Part shown: in pieces, positions 1 to 7,039 of the stretch
Layout: each line of letters starts with the position of its first letter
How positions within the stretch are numbered: the first letter of the stretch is position 1
NCBI GenBank assembly: GCA_020446285.1
Contig: JAGREZ010000067.1
Coordinates: forward strand, 5,517 to 15,560
Reading direction: 5' to 3'
DNA length: 10,044 nucleotides
Source: Geminicoccaceae bacterium
Lineage (GTDB): Bacteria; Pseudomonadota; Alphaproteobacteria; Geminicoccales; Geminicoccaceae
Notes under the pieces: model-generated
The model's database searches: none
What the model was told of the DNA's origin: nothing
The model's input: only the letters and a program-made list of their open reading frames with translations
Program-made: the position numbers and the translations under genes

Positions 1-238
1 CCTGGGCGTGGTTGCCCGAGGAATAGGCGACGACCGCATCCTCCTCGATGGTGGCGATCCTGTTGTACGCGCCCCGGAACTTGAAGGAACCGGTACGCTG
101 CAGGGGCTCCGCCTTGATGAGCAGACGCCCGCCGACGCGTTCGTTGAGCATCTCGTCCTCAAGCAGAGGCGTCAGCCGAGTGTGCCCCTCGAGCCTCCGG
201 GCGGCATCGAGCAGGTCGTCGAACGTCACGGGCAGCAT
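1..238 (-). CDS. Threonine/serine dehydratase (PLP fold type II), N-terminal part, runs off the left edge
   Basis: Only the first 79 codons are present. Family members use pyridoxal phosphate to deaminate L-threonine or L-serine to the 2-oxo acid plus ammonia; serine racemases and hydroxyaspartate dehydratases share the fold. The visible sequence has the PLP-lysine motif SFKFRGA (Lys53) and the cofactor phosphate/substrate loop SSGNHAQ (residues 73-79) just before the window ends. The short N-terminus before the PLP lysine resembles the roughly 320-residue catabolic/serine-racemase-like group rather than a long form, but the C-terminus, where a regulatory ACT domain would lie, is not visible. 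The ATG at 238-236 lies 5 bases after the stop of the haloacid dehalogenase gene, with GGAGA about 8 bases upstream, so it is probably the third gene of a slt-HAD-dehydratase transcript. Substrate choice among Thr, Ser and racemase activity cannot be settled from this part. Confidence 0.85.
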   Translation of the reverse strand, partial: MLPVTFDDLLDAARRLEGHTRLTPLLEDEMLNERVGGRLLIKAEPLQRTGSFKFRGAYNRIATIEEDAVVAYSSGNHAQ

Positions 239-243
239 CGGTT

Positions 244-936
244 TCAGTCTCCGAACAGGCGCAGCAGCGGGGTGAGCGAGGACAGGCTGAGAACGGGCGC
301 GCCAGGCAGACATTCCGCGGGCGCACCGGAGCGATTGATCCAGACGCAGCGAAAGCCGAAGGACGCGGCTCCGTGAATATCCCATCCGTTCGAGGACATG
401 AAGAGGACTTCGCGGGCGGCAATGCCGAAACGGGCGGTTGCGAGCTGATAGACTTCGGGCGCGGGCTTGAAGGCGCCGGCACTTTCCACCGAAAGCACGG
501 CATCGAGACTGTCGCCGATGCCGGCGCTGGCGATGCCGGCATCGAGCATGGACGGGCTGCCATTAGAGAGGATGGCGGTAGTCATGCCCCGGCGCCTGAG
601 TTCCCCCAGCACCGCCGGCACTTCGGGAAAGGTTTCCAGCCGGTCACAGGCTTCCATGAGCCGCGTGCGCAGGCCGGTATCGTTGATTCCAAGGGCAGCC
701 AGGCTGTAGTCGAGAGCGTCGCCGGTGACCGTGCGGAAGTCCGTGTGGCGGCGCATCAGGCTTCGAAGCCAGGTGTATTCGAGCTGTTTTCGCCGCCAGA
801 TTTCGGCAAGCCTGTCAACCCGTCCACTGCCGATCGCGTTCCGCTCCCGCGTCACCGCACTGTTGAAATCGAGCAGTGTGCCGTAGGCATCGAACACGCA
901 GGCGCGGATGGAGGACAGGTTGATCCTGTCGTTCAT
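244..936 (-). CDS. (S)-2-haloacid dehalogenase, type II (HAD superfamily)
   Basis: The 230-residue protein is full length for this family and lacks a signal peptide, so it is cytoplasmic. Characterised members hydrolyse L-2-haloalkanoic acids to D-2-hydroxy acids through an aspartyl-ester intermediate. Visible motifs are VFDAYGTLLD with nucleophile Asp16 and Thr20; WRRKQLEYTWL (about 48-57), typical of the type II dehalogenase cap; SNGSPSML with Ser124 and Asn125; FKPAPEVY with Lys157; and SSNGWDIHGA with Asn183 and Asp186. The last motif separates this group from general phosphoglycolate-phosphatase-like HAD proteins. The ATG overlaps the slt stop codon (ATGA), indicating translational coupling. 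The physiological substrate is unclear: many genomes carry such genes without any organohalide pathway, and the following dehydratase gene does not suggest one. Family assignment is firm; dehalogenase activity in the cell is inferred. Confidence 0.9.
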   Translation of the reverse strand: MNDRINLSSIRACVFDAYGTLLDFNSAVTRERNAIGSGRVDRLAEIWRRKQLEYTWLRSLMRRHTDFRTVTGDALDYSLAALGINDTGLRTRLMEACDRLETFPEVPAVLGELRRRGMTTAILSNGSPSMLDAGIASAGIGDSLDAVLSVESAGAFKPAPEVYQLATARFGIAAREVLFMSSNGWDIHGAASFGFRCVWINRSGAPAECLPGAPVLSLSSLTPLLRLFGD

Positions 937-2957
937 GTCGTTCCCGGCCTTGCTTTCGGCACCGGTAGCGGAATCATCGGGCCCCTGTCGATCACGGGCT
1001 CGATGTACCAGCCTCCGCCTTCCGCCAGCAGCCGTCGATAGACCTCATAACCCTCGCTGACCCGCTGGACATAGTTCCGCGTCTCGCTGAAGGGGATCCG
1101 TTCGATCCAGTCGATGCGCGCGTGCCGGTCCATGCGGCGCGGATCGCCGAACCTCGCGACCCACTGGCGGATCCTGTTCGGTCCGGCATTGTAGGCGGCC
1201 GCCGTCATCTCCCGCGAGCCGTCATAACGGTCGAGCAGATTGTCGAGGAAACCGGATGCCAGCGTGGCATTGTATTCCGGATCCCGCGCCAGTCTTTCGG
1301 GAGAAAAAGGCATGTCCTTCGCACGCGCGATGGCTCTTGCCGTCGGCGGAATCAGCTGCATGAGCCCAAGCGCATTGGCGACGCTTCGGGCACCCGCATC
1401 GAAATGGCTCTCCTGCCGGGCGATGGCAAGCATGAGCGGCGCATCGGCGCGTTTTGAAGGAGGATCGAGAACGGCCTTGATACGCACGACGGGGTAGGTC
1501 GCGACCGGGTCGAGCAGATCGCTGCGCACCGCGCGCTTGCCAAGGCGGATGGCGAGATCGGGTCGGCCACATTCGGCGGCCTCATGCAGTACTGTCGCCG
1601 GATCGTCGGGCTTGAGTTCCAGGATCCGCTGCCAGAAAGGCAGGGCGTAGGCGGCAGCGCCGGCCTCGCAGAGCGAACGGGCGACCTCGAGCAGATCGGC
1701 GATCTCCTCGCCATGCGCGCGGGCAGCCGGCATCGCCGGAGCCGGGTTCAGCGGAAAATCGCGGCCAAGCTCGAAAGCCGCTTCCTGACCGTAGAAGGTC
1801 GTCGCATGCGTGGCCGCGGTGACGTACCATGATTCGGCTTCCTCGCCGCGGCCCAGCTCCGCGGCCGCACGGCCCGCCCAGTAGGCCGCGCGTGCCGAGC
1901 TGATCGGTGTCGACACGCCGTTTGCGAGGGACTCGAACCGGGCAAGCGCCTCGGCCGGCTTGCCGGCGAAACGCAGGGCCAGCCAGCCCGCGAGCCATTC
2001 CGCTTCGGCGAAGGCCAGGCCCTCGCTCTGGCCGTGCCTGCGCGCGAGCTGCCAGGCCCGGCCGAACTGGCCGTCGTCGATCATTTCGCGGATCTGGTAT
2101 TTTCGCTCGTTCCACCAGACCCCCGGATCGACCAGATCGTCCGGCGGATCGAGCAGGATTTCCCGGGCATCCGCATCCCGTCCCTTGCGCCGCCGCCAGC
2201 GCATGCGATCGAAGGTCAGGCCGGGATCGTCGCGGAGATCGCGCGGGACGCGGTTGATCGAACCGTCCACGCCGGGCCGCATGCCCTGCAGGTCGAGACG
2301 GGCTTCCGCGAGTTGGCGGTGACCCGTCGAGACATGGCGGAACATCCGTCGCGCGGCGCTGCCGCGCCTTTCCCAGAGAAGGAAGTCGAGACGTGCTTCG
2401 TGGTCCCCGGAACGCAGGATTGATGCGAAACGTTCCAGAATGATCTCTTCGAGCCCCTCGTCGAGTTCCTGATGACTCCAGAGATGGCGGATCAGGTCGC
2501 GGGCGAGATCGTCGCGGCCGGCCGCCTGCCAGGCGATGGCAAGCGCGATGTGGCCGCTTCCGGTCCGCGGTCCGCGCGTGTCGAGCACCCGCAGGGCGAT
2601 TTCCTCGCTGCCGCCGAGGGTGATGGCTTCTTCCATCCGGACCTGGATATTGTCGAGACGGGGCCAGAGCGGATGCTTCTCGATGAAGCCCGCATAGGCG
2701 GCAATCGGATGATCGGTCTCACGATCGAGAAGCAGCCGCCAGTGGACATAGTCCGCGAGAGCCGGCGCTGCGAGCATCGCCGCATGGCGTTGTGCCAGGT
2801 CCCGCTGCCCGGCGGACAGAGCCTTGACCACACGATGCAGATGATGCCGGTCGTCGTCGGGCGTGGCGCCGGCCGGAACCCCGGGCGCCAGCAGCAGCGC
2901 GAACGCGAGGAGCGTTGCGAACCGAAACCTGAACGTGCCGTTGATGGTCGATCTCAT
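933..2957 (-). CDS. slt: Soluble lytic murein transglycosylase (Slt70-like), exported
   Basis: The 674-residue protein cleaves the MurNAc-GlcNAc bond of peptidoglycan with formation of 1,6-anhydroMurNAc, acting in the periplasm. Residues 1-31 form a signal peptide: a basic start, a hydrophobic core at about 13-24, and a probable cut after AGA at 29-31. Residues from about 40 to 470 are helical and rich in Ala, Arg and Glu, matching the superhelical U/L region of Slt70. The C-terminal SLT domain holds the catalytic glutamate in ARQESHFD (about Glu516), then ANALGLMQLIPPTA, and the AAYNAGPNRI motif. Length is close to the usual 640-700. The ATG at 2957 was chosen because it immediately precedes the signal peptide; the frame stays open much further upstream but there lies antisense to dapA. 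No good Shine-Dalgarno sequence precedes it. It diverges from dapA and overlaps the next gene by 4 bases. Confidence 0.93.
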   Translation of the reverse strand: MRSTINGTFRFRFATLLAFALLLAPGVPAGATPDDDRHHLHRVVKALSAGQRDLAQRHAAMLAAPALADYVHWRLLLDRETDHPIAAYAGFIEKHPLWPRLDNIQVRMEEAITLGGSEEIALRVLDTRGPRTGSGHIALAIAWQAAGRDDLARDLIRHLWSHQELDEGLEEIILERFASILRSGDHEARLDFLLWERRGSAARRMFRHVSTGHRQLAEARLDLQGMRPGVDGSINRVPRDLRDDPGLTFDRMRWRRRKGRDADAREILLDPPDDLVDPGVWWNERKYQIREMIDDGQFGRAWQLARRHGQSEGLAFAEAEWLAGWLALRFAGKPAEALARFESLANGVSTPISSARAAYWAGRAAAELGRGEEAESWYVTAATHATTFYGQEAAFELGRDFPLNPAPAMPAARAHGEEIADLLEVARSLCEAGAAAYALPFWQRILELKPDDPATVLHEAAECGRPDLAIRLGKRAVRSDLLDPVATYPVVRIKAVLDPPSKRADAPLMLAIARQESHFDAGARSVANALGLMQLIPPTARAIARAKDMPFSPERLARDPEYNATLASGFLDNLLDRYDGSREMTAAAYNAGPNRIRQWVARFGDPRRMDRHARIDWIERIPFSETRNYVQRVSEGYEVYRRLLAEGGGWYIEPVIDRGPMIPLPVPKARPGTT

Positions 2958-3065
2958 GAAGCGTTCATTGACCGTGAGAGGAGTTTCGCCGCCTTGCCGG
3001 CGGTGGTTGCGATCATTATGGTGCGGCAGAAGTGAATGATGTTTTAACACGCAAGGTGGAACACG
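2958..3065. promoter_or_regulatory. Divergent slt/dapA intergenic region
   Basis: This 108-base gap separates two divergent genes, so both promoters should lie here or overlap the gene starts. A short inverted repeat, CCGCC (2989-2993) and GGCGG (2999-3003) with a 5-base loop, sits near the middle; with one wobble and one further pair it extends to 7 base pairs. It could be an operator or only GC-rich chance. No convincing -35/-10 pair could be assigned on either strand. On the dapA side AAGGTGG ends about 7 bases before the ATG and serves as its ribosome binding site. The promoter assignment comes from gene arrangement, not from recognised boxes. Confidence 0.45.
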
Positions 3066-3941
3066 ATGTTCCGTGGATCGATTGTGGCGCTGATCACGCC
3101 CTTCCGCAACGGGTCGGTGGATGAAGCGTCGCTTCGTGAACTGATCGAATGGCAGATCGCCGAAGGCACGCACGGCTTCGTTCCGACGGGGACGACGGGC
3201 GAGAGTCCGACCCTTTCGCATGACGAGCACGATCGCGTGATCGAGCTTGCGATCGAGGTGGTGGACGGTCGCCGGCCGGTGATTGCGGGTACGGGGTCCA
3301 ACTCGACCGACGAGGCGATCCGGCTCACCGCGCACGCGCAGAAGGCGGGAGCGGACGCCGCCCTCATCGTCACGCCCTATTACAACAAGCCGACGCAGGA
3401 AGGGCTCTACGCCCATTATCGCGCCATTCACGACGCCACCGACATTCCCATCATCATCTACAACATTCCCGGCCGTTCGGTCGTCGACATGACACCCGCG
3501 ACGATGGACCGCCTCGCCGAACTGCCGCGTATCGCAGGCGTCAAGGATTCCTCCGGCGACATCGTCCGGCCGCTGGAGACGAGTGCCCGGTGTGGCGAGG
3601 ATTTCTGTCAGCTCACCGGCGAGGATGGCAATGTCATCGGCTTTCTCGCCCATGGCGGTGCGGGTGCGATCTCGGTAACGGCCAATGTCGCGCCGCGTCT
3701 CTGCTCCGAGATGCATGTCGCCTGGCAGGAGGGGCGGCACGGCGACGCGCTGGCCATCCAGAAAAAGCTCCTTCCGCTCCATGCGGCACTCTTTTCGGAG
3801 ACGAGCCCCGGGCCGATCAAATATGCCGTCAGCCGCCTCGGTCGCTGTGCCGACGAGCTGCGCCTGCCCATGGTCAATGCCACCGCGGCCTGCCGGGATC
3901 GGGTCGATGCGGCCATGGTCCATGCCGGGCTGGTAAACTGA
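3066..3941 (+). CDS. dapA: 4-hydroxy-tetrahydrodipicolinate synthase
   Basis: The 291-residue protein condenses pyruvate with L-aspartate-4-semialdehyde, the first committed step of the diaminopimelate/lysine pathway. It is a cytoplasmic class I aldolase-type TIM barrel, usually tetrameric. The whole family core is present: the [10 protein letters not shown] pyruvate-binding motif (Thr43, Thr44), [14 protein letters not shown] (102-115), IIYNIPGRS with Tyr132 and Arg137 of the catalytic and substrate-binding set, and the Schiff-base lysine in GVKDSSGD (Lys160). Length equals the usual 290-300. The ATG is preceded by AAGGTGG at suitable distance. smpB follows after 37 bases, and the pair is probably co-transcribed, an arrangement frequent in alphaproteobacteria. 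The E. coli-type lysine feedback site is not obviously checkable here. N-acetylneuraminate lyases and other family members are less likely given the complete DapA motif set. Confidence 0.97.
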   Translation: MFRGSIVALITPFRNGSVDEASLRELIEWQIAEGTHGFVPTGTTGESPTLSHDEHDRVIELAIEVVDGRRPVIAGTGSNSTDEAIRLTAHAQKAGADAALIVTPYYNKPTQEGLYAHYRAIHDATDIPIIIYNIPGRSVVDMTPATMDRLAELPRIAGVKDSSGDIVRPLETSARCGEDFCQLTGEDGNVIGFLAHGGAGAISVTANVAPRLCSEMHVAWQEGRHGDALAIQKKLLPLHAALFSETSPGPIKYAVSRLGRCADELRLPMVNATAACRDRVDAAMVHAGLVN

Positions 3942-3978
3942 GCATTCCGGCGCGCGGGCTGCAGCAAAGCGAACGAAC

Positions 3979-4455
3979 ATGAGCAACGACAAAACGCGAT
4001 ATCGCGATGTCGCGAGGAACAGGCGGGCATTTCACGATTACTTCATTGAAGAGCGTGTCGAGGCGGGGCTGGTGCTGACCGGCACGGAGGTGAAATCGCT
4101 GCGCGAGGGACGCGCGACCATCAATGAGGCCCATGCCGGCGAGATGGGCGGTGAGGTCTGGCTGTTCAATGCCTACATTCCGGAGTTTCACGGCGGGAAC
4201 CGTTTCAACCACGAAACGCGGCGGCCGCGAAAGCTCCTCCTGCGCCGCCGCGAGATGGCTTCCATGCTCGGTTCGATCCAGCGCAAGGGCATGACCATCG
4301 TTCCCCTGTCGCTTTATTTCAACAAGCGCGGTTTCGCCAAATGCCAGCTCGGCCTTGCCCGTGGCAAGAAGCAGCATGACAAGCGGGCGAGCGAGAAGGA
4401 TCGTGACTGGAAGCGGGAGAAGGAGCGGCTGATGCGCCACTCCGTCCGCGACTGA
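3979..4455 (+). CDS. smpB: SsrA-binding protein SmpB
   Basis: The 158-residue protein binds tmRNA and delivers it to ribosomes stalled on mRNAs without a stop codon (trans-translation). The beta-barrel core shows [11 protein letters not shown] (34-44), the tmRNA-contacting stretch [16 protein letters not shown] and the following [13 protein letters not shown], then [24 protein letters not shown]. The basic tail from about residue 127, rich in Lys, Arg, Asp and Glu, is the segment that folds into the empty mRNA channel. Length is normal for the family (150-165). It lies 37 bases after dapA. No clear Shine-Dalgarno sequence precedes the ATG (the upstream bases are GCGAACGAAC), so translation may be weak or coupled. 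The tmRNA gene ssrA is not in this window. Identity is certain at family level. Confidence 0.97.
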   Translation: MSNDKTRYRDVARNRRAFHDYFIEERVEAGLVLTGTEVKSLREGRATINEAHAGEMGGEVWLFNAYIPEFHGGNRFNHETRRPRKLLLRRREMASMLGSIQRKGMTIVPLSLYFNKRGFAKCQLGLARGKKQHDKRASEKDRDWKREKERLMRHSVRD

Positions 4456-4475
4456 CGCTGCGCGCCGCCGTTATT

Positions 4476-4523
4476 CCAGTGCACGGACGGGCCAGTGCAC
4501 AGACGGGCCGGTGCATGGACCGG
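4476..4523. repeat. Three tandem 16-base repeats between smpB and the sulfatase gene
   Basis: Unit 1 is CCAGTGCACGGACGGG (4476-4491), unit 2 CCAGTGCACAGACGGG (4492-4507), unit 3 CCGGTGCATGGACCGG (4508-4523). Units 1 and 2 differ at one base; unit 3 differs from unit 1 at three bases. The first two carry the palindrome GTGCAC. Unit 3 with its flanks forms a perfect 7-base inverted repeat, GGCCGGT (4506-4512) and ACCGGCC (4519-4525), around a 6-base loop. No T-run follows, so it is a poor intrinsic terminator. It lies 39 bases upstream of the sulfatase start, where tandem binding sites for a regulator would fit, but it could also be a slipped-strand repeat without function. Confidence 0.85.
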
Positions 4524-4562
4524 CCGGCGCGATGAAAGGGTTCCGGGGGGAGGGGCTTTCAA

Positions 4563-6020
4563 TTGAACAAGAGACCCAATATCGTTTTCATCATCACCGA
4601 TCAGCAGCGCTACGATACCATCGCCGCGCACGGTTACGACTACATGATCACGCCCAATCTCGACCGTCTGGCACGGGAGGGAACGAGCTTCCTGAACATG
4701 TATGTCACCTCGCCGTCATGCGGGCCCTCGCGGGCATCGCTGTTCAGCGGAGTCTATCCGCACACCAACGGCGTTTTCCGCAATGACGAACCCTGGAACT
4801 ATTGCTGGGTGCAATTGCTGAACGAGGCCGGATACCGCTGCGTCAATGTCGGCAAGATGCACACCTTCCCGCCCGAAAAGCCGTTCGGTTTCCATGAACG
4901 GCATGTGGTGGAGAACAAGGACCGCACCCATCCGCTCCTGCCGTTCTATCTCGACAACTGGGACAAGGCGTTCCACACGCGAAAGGTCGAACAGCCAAGT
5001 GGCGAGAACTACAGGAAACGCGACGATTTCGAGGAGAGCCTCGGCGCTTTCGTCTGGCCGGCTCCCGATGATCTCCATCCCGACCATTTCGTCGCCGATC
5101 TCGCCAGATGGTGGCTCGAACGTTATCGTGGCGAGGAACCGTTCTTCCTGCAGGTCGGTCTGCCGGGTCCGCATCCGCCCTATGATCCGACCGAAGAGGC
5201 GCTGGAGCTTTACGAGGGACGCGAATTGCCGCCGCCGATCCCGGCCGACGATTTCGACGAACAGCCTCTTGCGTTGCAGGCATTGGCAAATCGCCACCTG
5301 AATCATGCGATAGACGGCGTGTATCATCCAAGGGAGGCGACGCCCGATCAGGAACGCCGGCAACGGGCCTGCTACTACGCAAACGTCACCATGATCGACC
5401 GCAAGGTCGGCGAGATCATCGATGCGCTCGAAGCCCGCGGTGTGCTCGACAACACCGTTCTGATCTTCACCTCCGATCATGGCGACTGCCTGCGCGATCA
5501 TGGTCATGTCCAGAAGTGGAACATGTACGAGGCCAGTGCAAGGGTGCCGGCGATCATTCACTGGCCGGGCCGGATCGCCGCCAGTCAGCAGGTGGACGAT
5601 CTCGTCGCACTGTTCGATTTCGGTCCGACCATTCTCGATCTCGCCGGGATCACTCCGCCCGACTGGATGGAAGCGCAGAGCCTGCGGCCGTTCTTCGAGA
5701 AATCGTCGGATCCGTCGCGCGAGCGGGTGTTCGCGGAACATGCCAACGATCTGATCCTCGAGGAAACCGAGTTCGTCACCATGATCCGCGAGGGGCGCTG
5801 GAAACTCGTTCACTATCTCGGCGAGGATCGGGGGCAGCTGTTCGATCTGGAGGACGATCCGCAGGAGATCAGGAATCGCTGGTCCGATCCCGGATGCACG
5901 GCGGTCCGTGCCGGGTTGATCGAGCAGATTTTCCACTGGCGCCTGCGCAGTTCGAAGAAAACCCAGGGCTTCAGGCGTGCGATAGCCGCCGGTCATTCGA
6001 TGCTCGATCCGGGTGGATGA
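4563..6020 (+). CDS. Sulfatase (type I, formylglycine-dependent), cytoplasmic
   Basis: The 485-residue enzyme belongs to the alkaline-phosphatase-fold sulfatases that hydrolyse sulfate esters using a formylglycine made from an active-site cysteine. The signature is in SPSCGPSRASLFSG: Cys53 is the residue to be modified within the C-x-P-S-R motif. Metal-site residues include the N-terminal FIITDQQ (Asp13) and FTSDHGD (Asp305, His306). VGKMH (Lys98, His100) and HGHVQKWNMYE (Lys317) are the usual sulfate-contacting positions. There is no signal peptide, so it should act in the cytoplasm on an imported or internal sulfate ester. The start is TTG at 4563: a strong GGGGGGAGGGG lies just upstream, and translation from there reaches the first beta strand at once, as in relatives. 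The following formylglycine-generating enzyme gene overlaps its stop. Substrate is unknown; choline-sulfatase-like, aryl- and sugar-sulfatase roles are all possible, and phosphonate monoester hydrolase is a less likely alternative. Confidence 0.93.
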   Translation: MNKRPNIVFIITDQQRYDTIAAHGYDYMITPNLDRLAREGTSFLNMYVTSPSCGPSRASLFSGVYPHTNGVFRNDEPWNYCWVQLLNEAGYRCVNVGKMHTFPPEKPFGFHERHVVENKDRTHPLLPFYLDNWDKAFHTRKVEQPSGENYRKRDDFEESLGAFVWPAPDDLHPDHFVADLARWWLERYRGEEPFFLQVGLPGPHPPYDPTEEALELYEGRELPPPIPADDFDEQPLALQALANRHLNHAIDGVYHPREATPDQERRQRACYYANVTMIDRKVGEIIDALEARGVLDNTVLIFTSDHGDCLRDHGHVQKWNMYEASARVPAIIHWPGRIAASQQVDDLVALFDFGPTILDLAGITPPDWMEAQSLRPFFEKSSDPSRERVFAEHANDLILEETEFVTMIREGRWKLVHYLGEDRGQLFDLEDDPQEIRNRWSDPGCTAVRAGLIEQIFHWRLRSSKKTQGFRRAIAAGHSMLDPGG

Positions 6021-6897
6021 TCGGTCGGATGCGGATGTGACAAGCGCTGCGCTCATCACCATTTCCGGAGGCCGTTCGGTCATTGGCTGCACCCATGGCT
6101 ATCCCGAGGAACGGCCTCGGATGGAGGTTGACATCGCATCCTTCCGACTGGACAGGTTCGCGGTTTCCAACACGGCGTTCGCGGCATTTGTCGATGCTAC
6201 CGGGCATGTCACTACGGCGGAAAAGGTGCCGGATCGGGATCTTCACCCGAACATGCCGGACGCGTTCTTCGCGGCGGGGTCGCTCGTCTTTGTCATGACG
6301 CCGGCACCCGTGGCGCTCGATGATCCGGGGCGATGGTGGCATTTCGTGCCAGGTGCGAACTGGCGTCATCCCGAAGGCCCCGGATCGGACCTCGGCGGAC
6401 GGTGGGACCATCCCGTGGTTCATGTTTCGCTCGACGATGCGCGAGCCTATGCCGCATTCATTGGCGCGCGGCTGCCCGGTGAAGCGGAATGGGAGCATGC
6501 AGCGCGCGCGGGCGCAACGACGCGCTTTCCATGGGGCGGGGAGCTCGAACCCGGGGAGCGACCGGTGGCCAATGTCTGGCGCGGCGATTTTCCGTGGCGG
6601 CACGAGCGCTGTGCGGGTCCGCCGTTCACGATGCCGGTCGATGCGTTCGCGCCCAATGCCTTCGGCCTCTGCAACATGATCGGCAATGTCTGGGAATGGA
6701 CCGATACGCCGTTTGCCCGCAACCATCGCGCGGCACCGGATCATGCGGAGCTGTATGTGACGAAGGGGGGCTCGCATCTTTGCGCCGCCAGCTACTGCCA
6801 GCGCTATCGCCCGGAAGCGAGAATGGCGCAAGCGCGGTCGGCGACATTCAGCCATCTCGGCTTTCGTTGCGCCGGGGACGTCGCTCCGTCTGCCTGA
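6013..6897 (+). CDS. Formylglycine-generating enzyme (sulfatase-modifying factor, SUMF1 family)
   Basis: The 294-residue protein matches aerobic, copper-dependent FGEs, which oxidise the cysteine of C-x-P-x-R sulfatase motifs to C-alpha-formylglycine. Both catalytic cysteines are present in GGSHLCAASYCQRYRPEAR (Cys257 and Cys262), equivalent to the Cys336/Cys341 pair in the human GGSYMCHRSYCYRYR segment. Other family blocks are ITISGGRSVIG (15-25), HPVVHVSLDDARAYAAF, RLPGEAEWEHAARAG (153-167), GNVWEWTDTPF and the C-terminal HLGFRCAGD. Having both cysteines separates it from the many FGE-sulfatase-domain proteins (EgtB-like, kinase-fused and similar) that are not FGEs. The GTG at 6013 overlaps the sulfatase stop by 8 bases, implying coupled translation. 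A second GTG at 6037 is an alternative; the ATG at 6121 would remove the first domain strand. No signal peptide is seen, so it should meet its sulfatase in the cytoplasm. Confidence 0.94.
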   Translation: MDDRSDADVTSAALITISGGRSVIGCTHGYPEERPRMEVDIASFRLDRFAVSNTAFAAFVDATGHVTTAEKVPDRDLHPNMPDAFFAAGSLVFVMTPAPVALDDPGRWWHFVPGANWRHPEGPGSDLGGRWDHPVVHVSLDDARAYAAFIGARLPGEAEWEHAARAGATTRFPWGGELEPGERPVANVWRGDFPWRHERCAGPPFTMPVDAFAPNAFGLCNMIGNVWEWTDTPFARNHRAAPDHAELYVTKGGSHLCAASYCQRYRPEARMAQARSATFSHLGFRCAGDVAPSA

Positions 6898-6947
6898 AAG
6901 CGGCGCAAGGTGATGACGCCGGGCTGGATCGTCACACCATCCCGCAA

Positions 6948-6960
6948 GGCCGGCGCGGCC
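6948..6960. other. Small GC-rich hairpin after the FGE gene
   Basis: GGCCG (6948-6952) and CGGCC (6956-6960) form a 5-base-pair stem around a 3-base loop, 51 bases after the FGE stop. Only three T residues follow nearby. It may help end the sulfatase/FGE transcript, but the stem is short and such hairpins arise easily in GC-rich DNA. Weak call. Confidence 0.2.
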
Positions 6961-6975
6961 CGCATTTCCCGGCAC

Positions 6976-7004
6976 TTACCGAATGTTAACCAACGGCTGA
7001 TACA
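6976..7004 (+). promoter_or_regulatory. Possible weak promoter for motAB
   Basis: TTACCG (6976-6981) and GATACA (6999-7004) are 17 bases apart and would start transcription near 7011, 29 bases before the motA ATG. Each box matches the sigma-70 consensus at only 3 of 6 positions. The nearby GCTGATAC (6996-7003) also resembles the GCCGATAA half of a flagellar sigma-28 promoter, but its upstream half fits poorly. The 142-base gap before motA and the change of function make a promoter here likely; the exact boxes are a guess. Confidence 0.25.
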
Positions 7005-7005
7005 A

Positions 7006-7033
7006 CCCGACCGCAAATCCGTTTTCGGTTGGG
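7006..7033 (+). promoter_or_regulatory. Hairpin in the motA leader
   Basis: CCCGACCG (7006-7013) and CGGTTGGG (7026-7033) pair over 8 positions with one G-U wobble, around a 12-base loop. The 3' arm contains the only G-rich stretch (TTGGGA) before the motA ATG at 7040, so if folded in the mRNA the hairpin would cover the likely ribosome-binding region. Its structure is read directly from the bases; a role in translation control is inference. Confidence 0.35.
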
Positions 7034-7039
7034 ATCCGT

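Noticed and set aside
373..1041. 222-codon plus-strand open frame over the dehalogenase gene
   Set aside because: It is a shadow of a clearly recognised minus-strand gene with all catalytic motifs.
2958..3992. Upstream extension of the slt reading frame (frame open from 3992)
   Set aside because: It lies antisense to dapA, whose motifs are complete, and the extension shows no domain. A signal peptide begins exactly at the ATG at 2957.
4476..4523. CRISPR array
   Set aside because: The 16-base units are directly adjacent with no spacers, and no cas genes are present.
4506..4525. Intrinsic terminator after smpB
   Set aside because: The 7-base-pair stem is good but is followed by GGCGCGATGAAAGG with no T-run.
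4716..6092. 458-codon minus-strand open frame opposite the sulfatase
   Set aside because: It mirrors the codon structure of the sulfatase gene on the other strand and shows no recognisable domain; such long antisense frames are common in GC-rich DNA.
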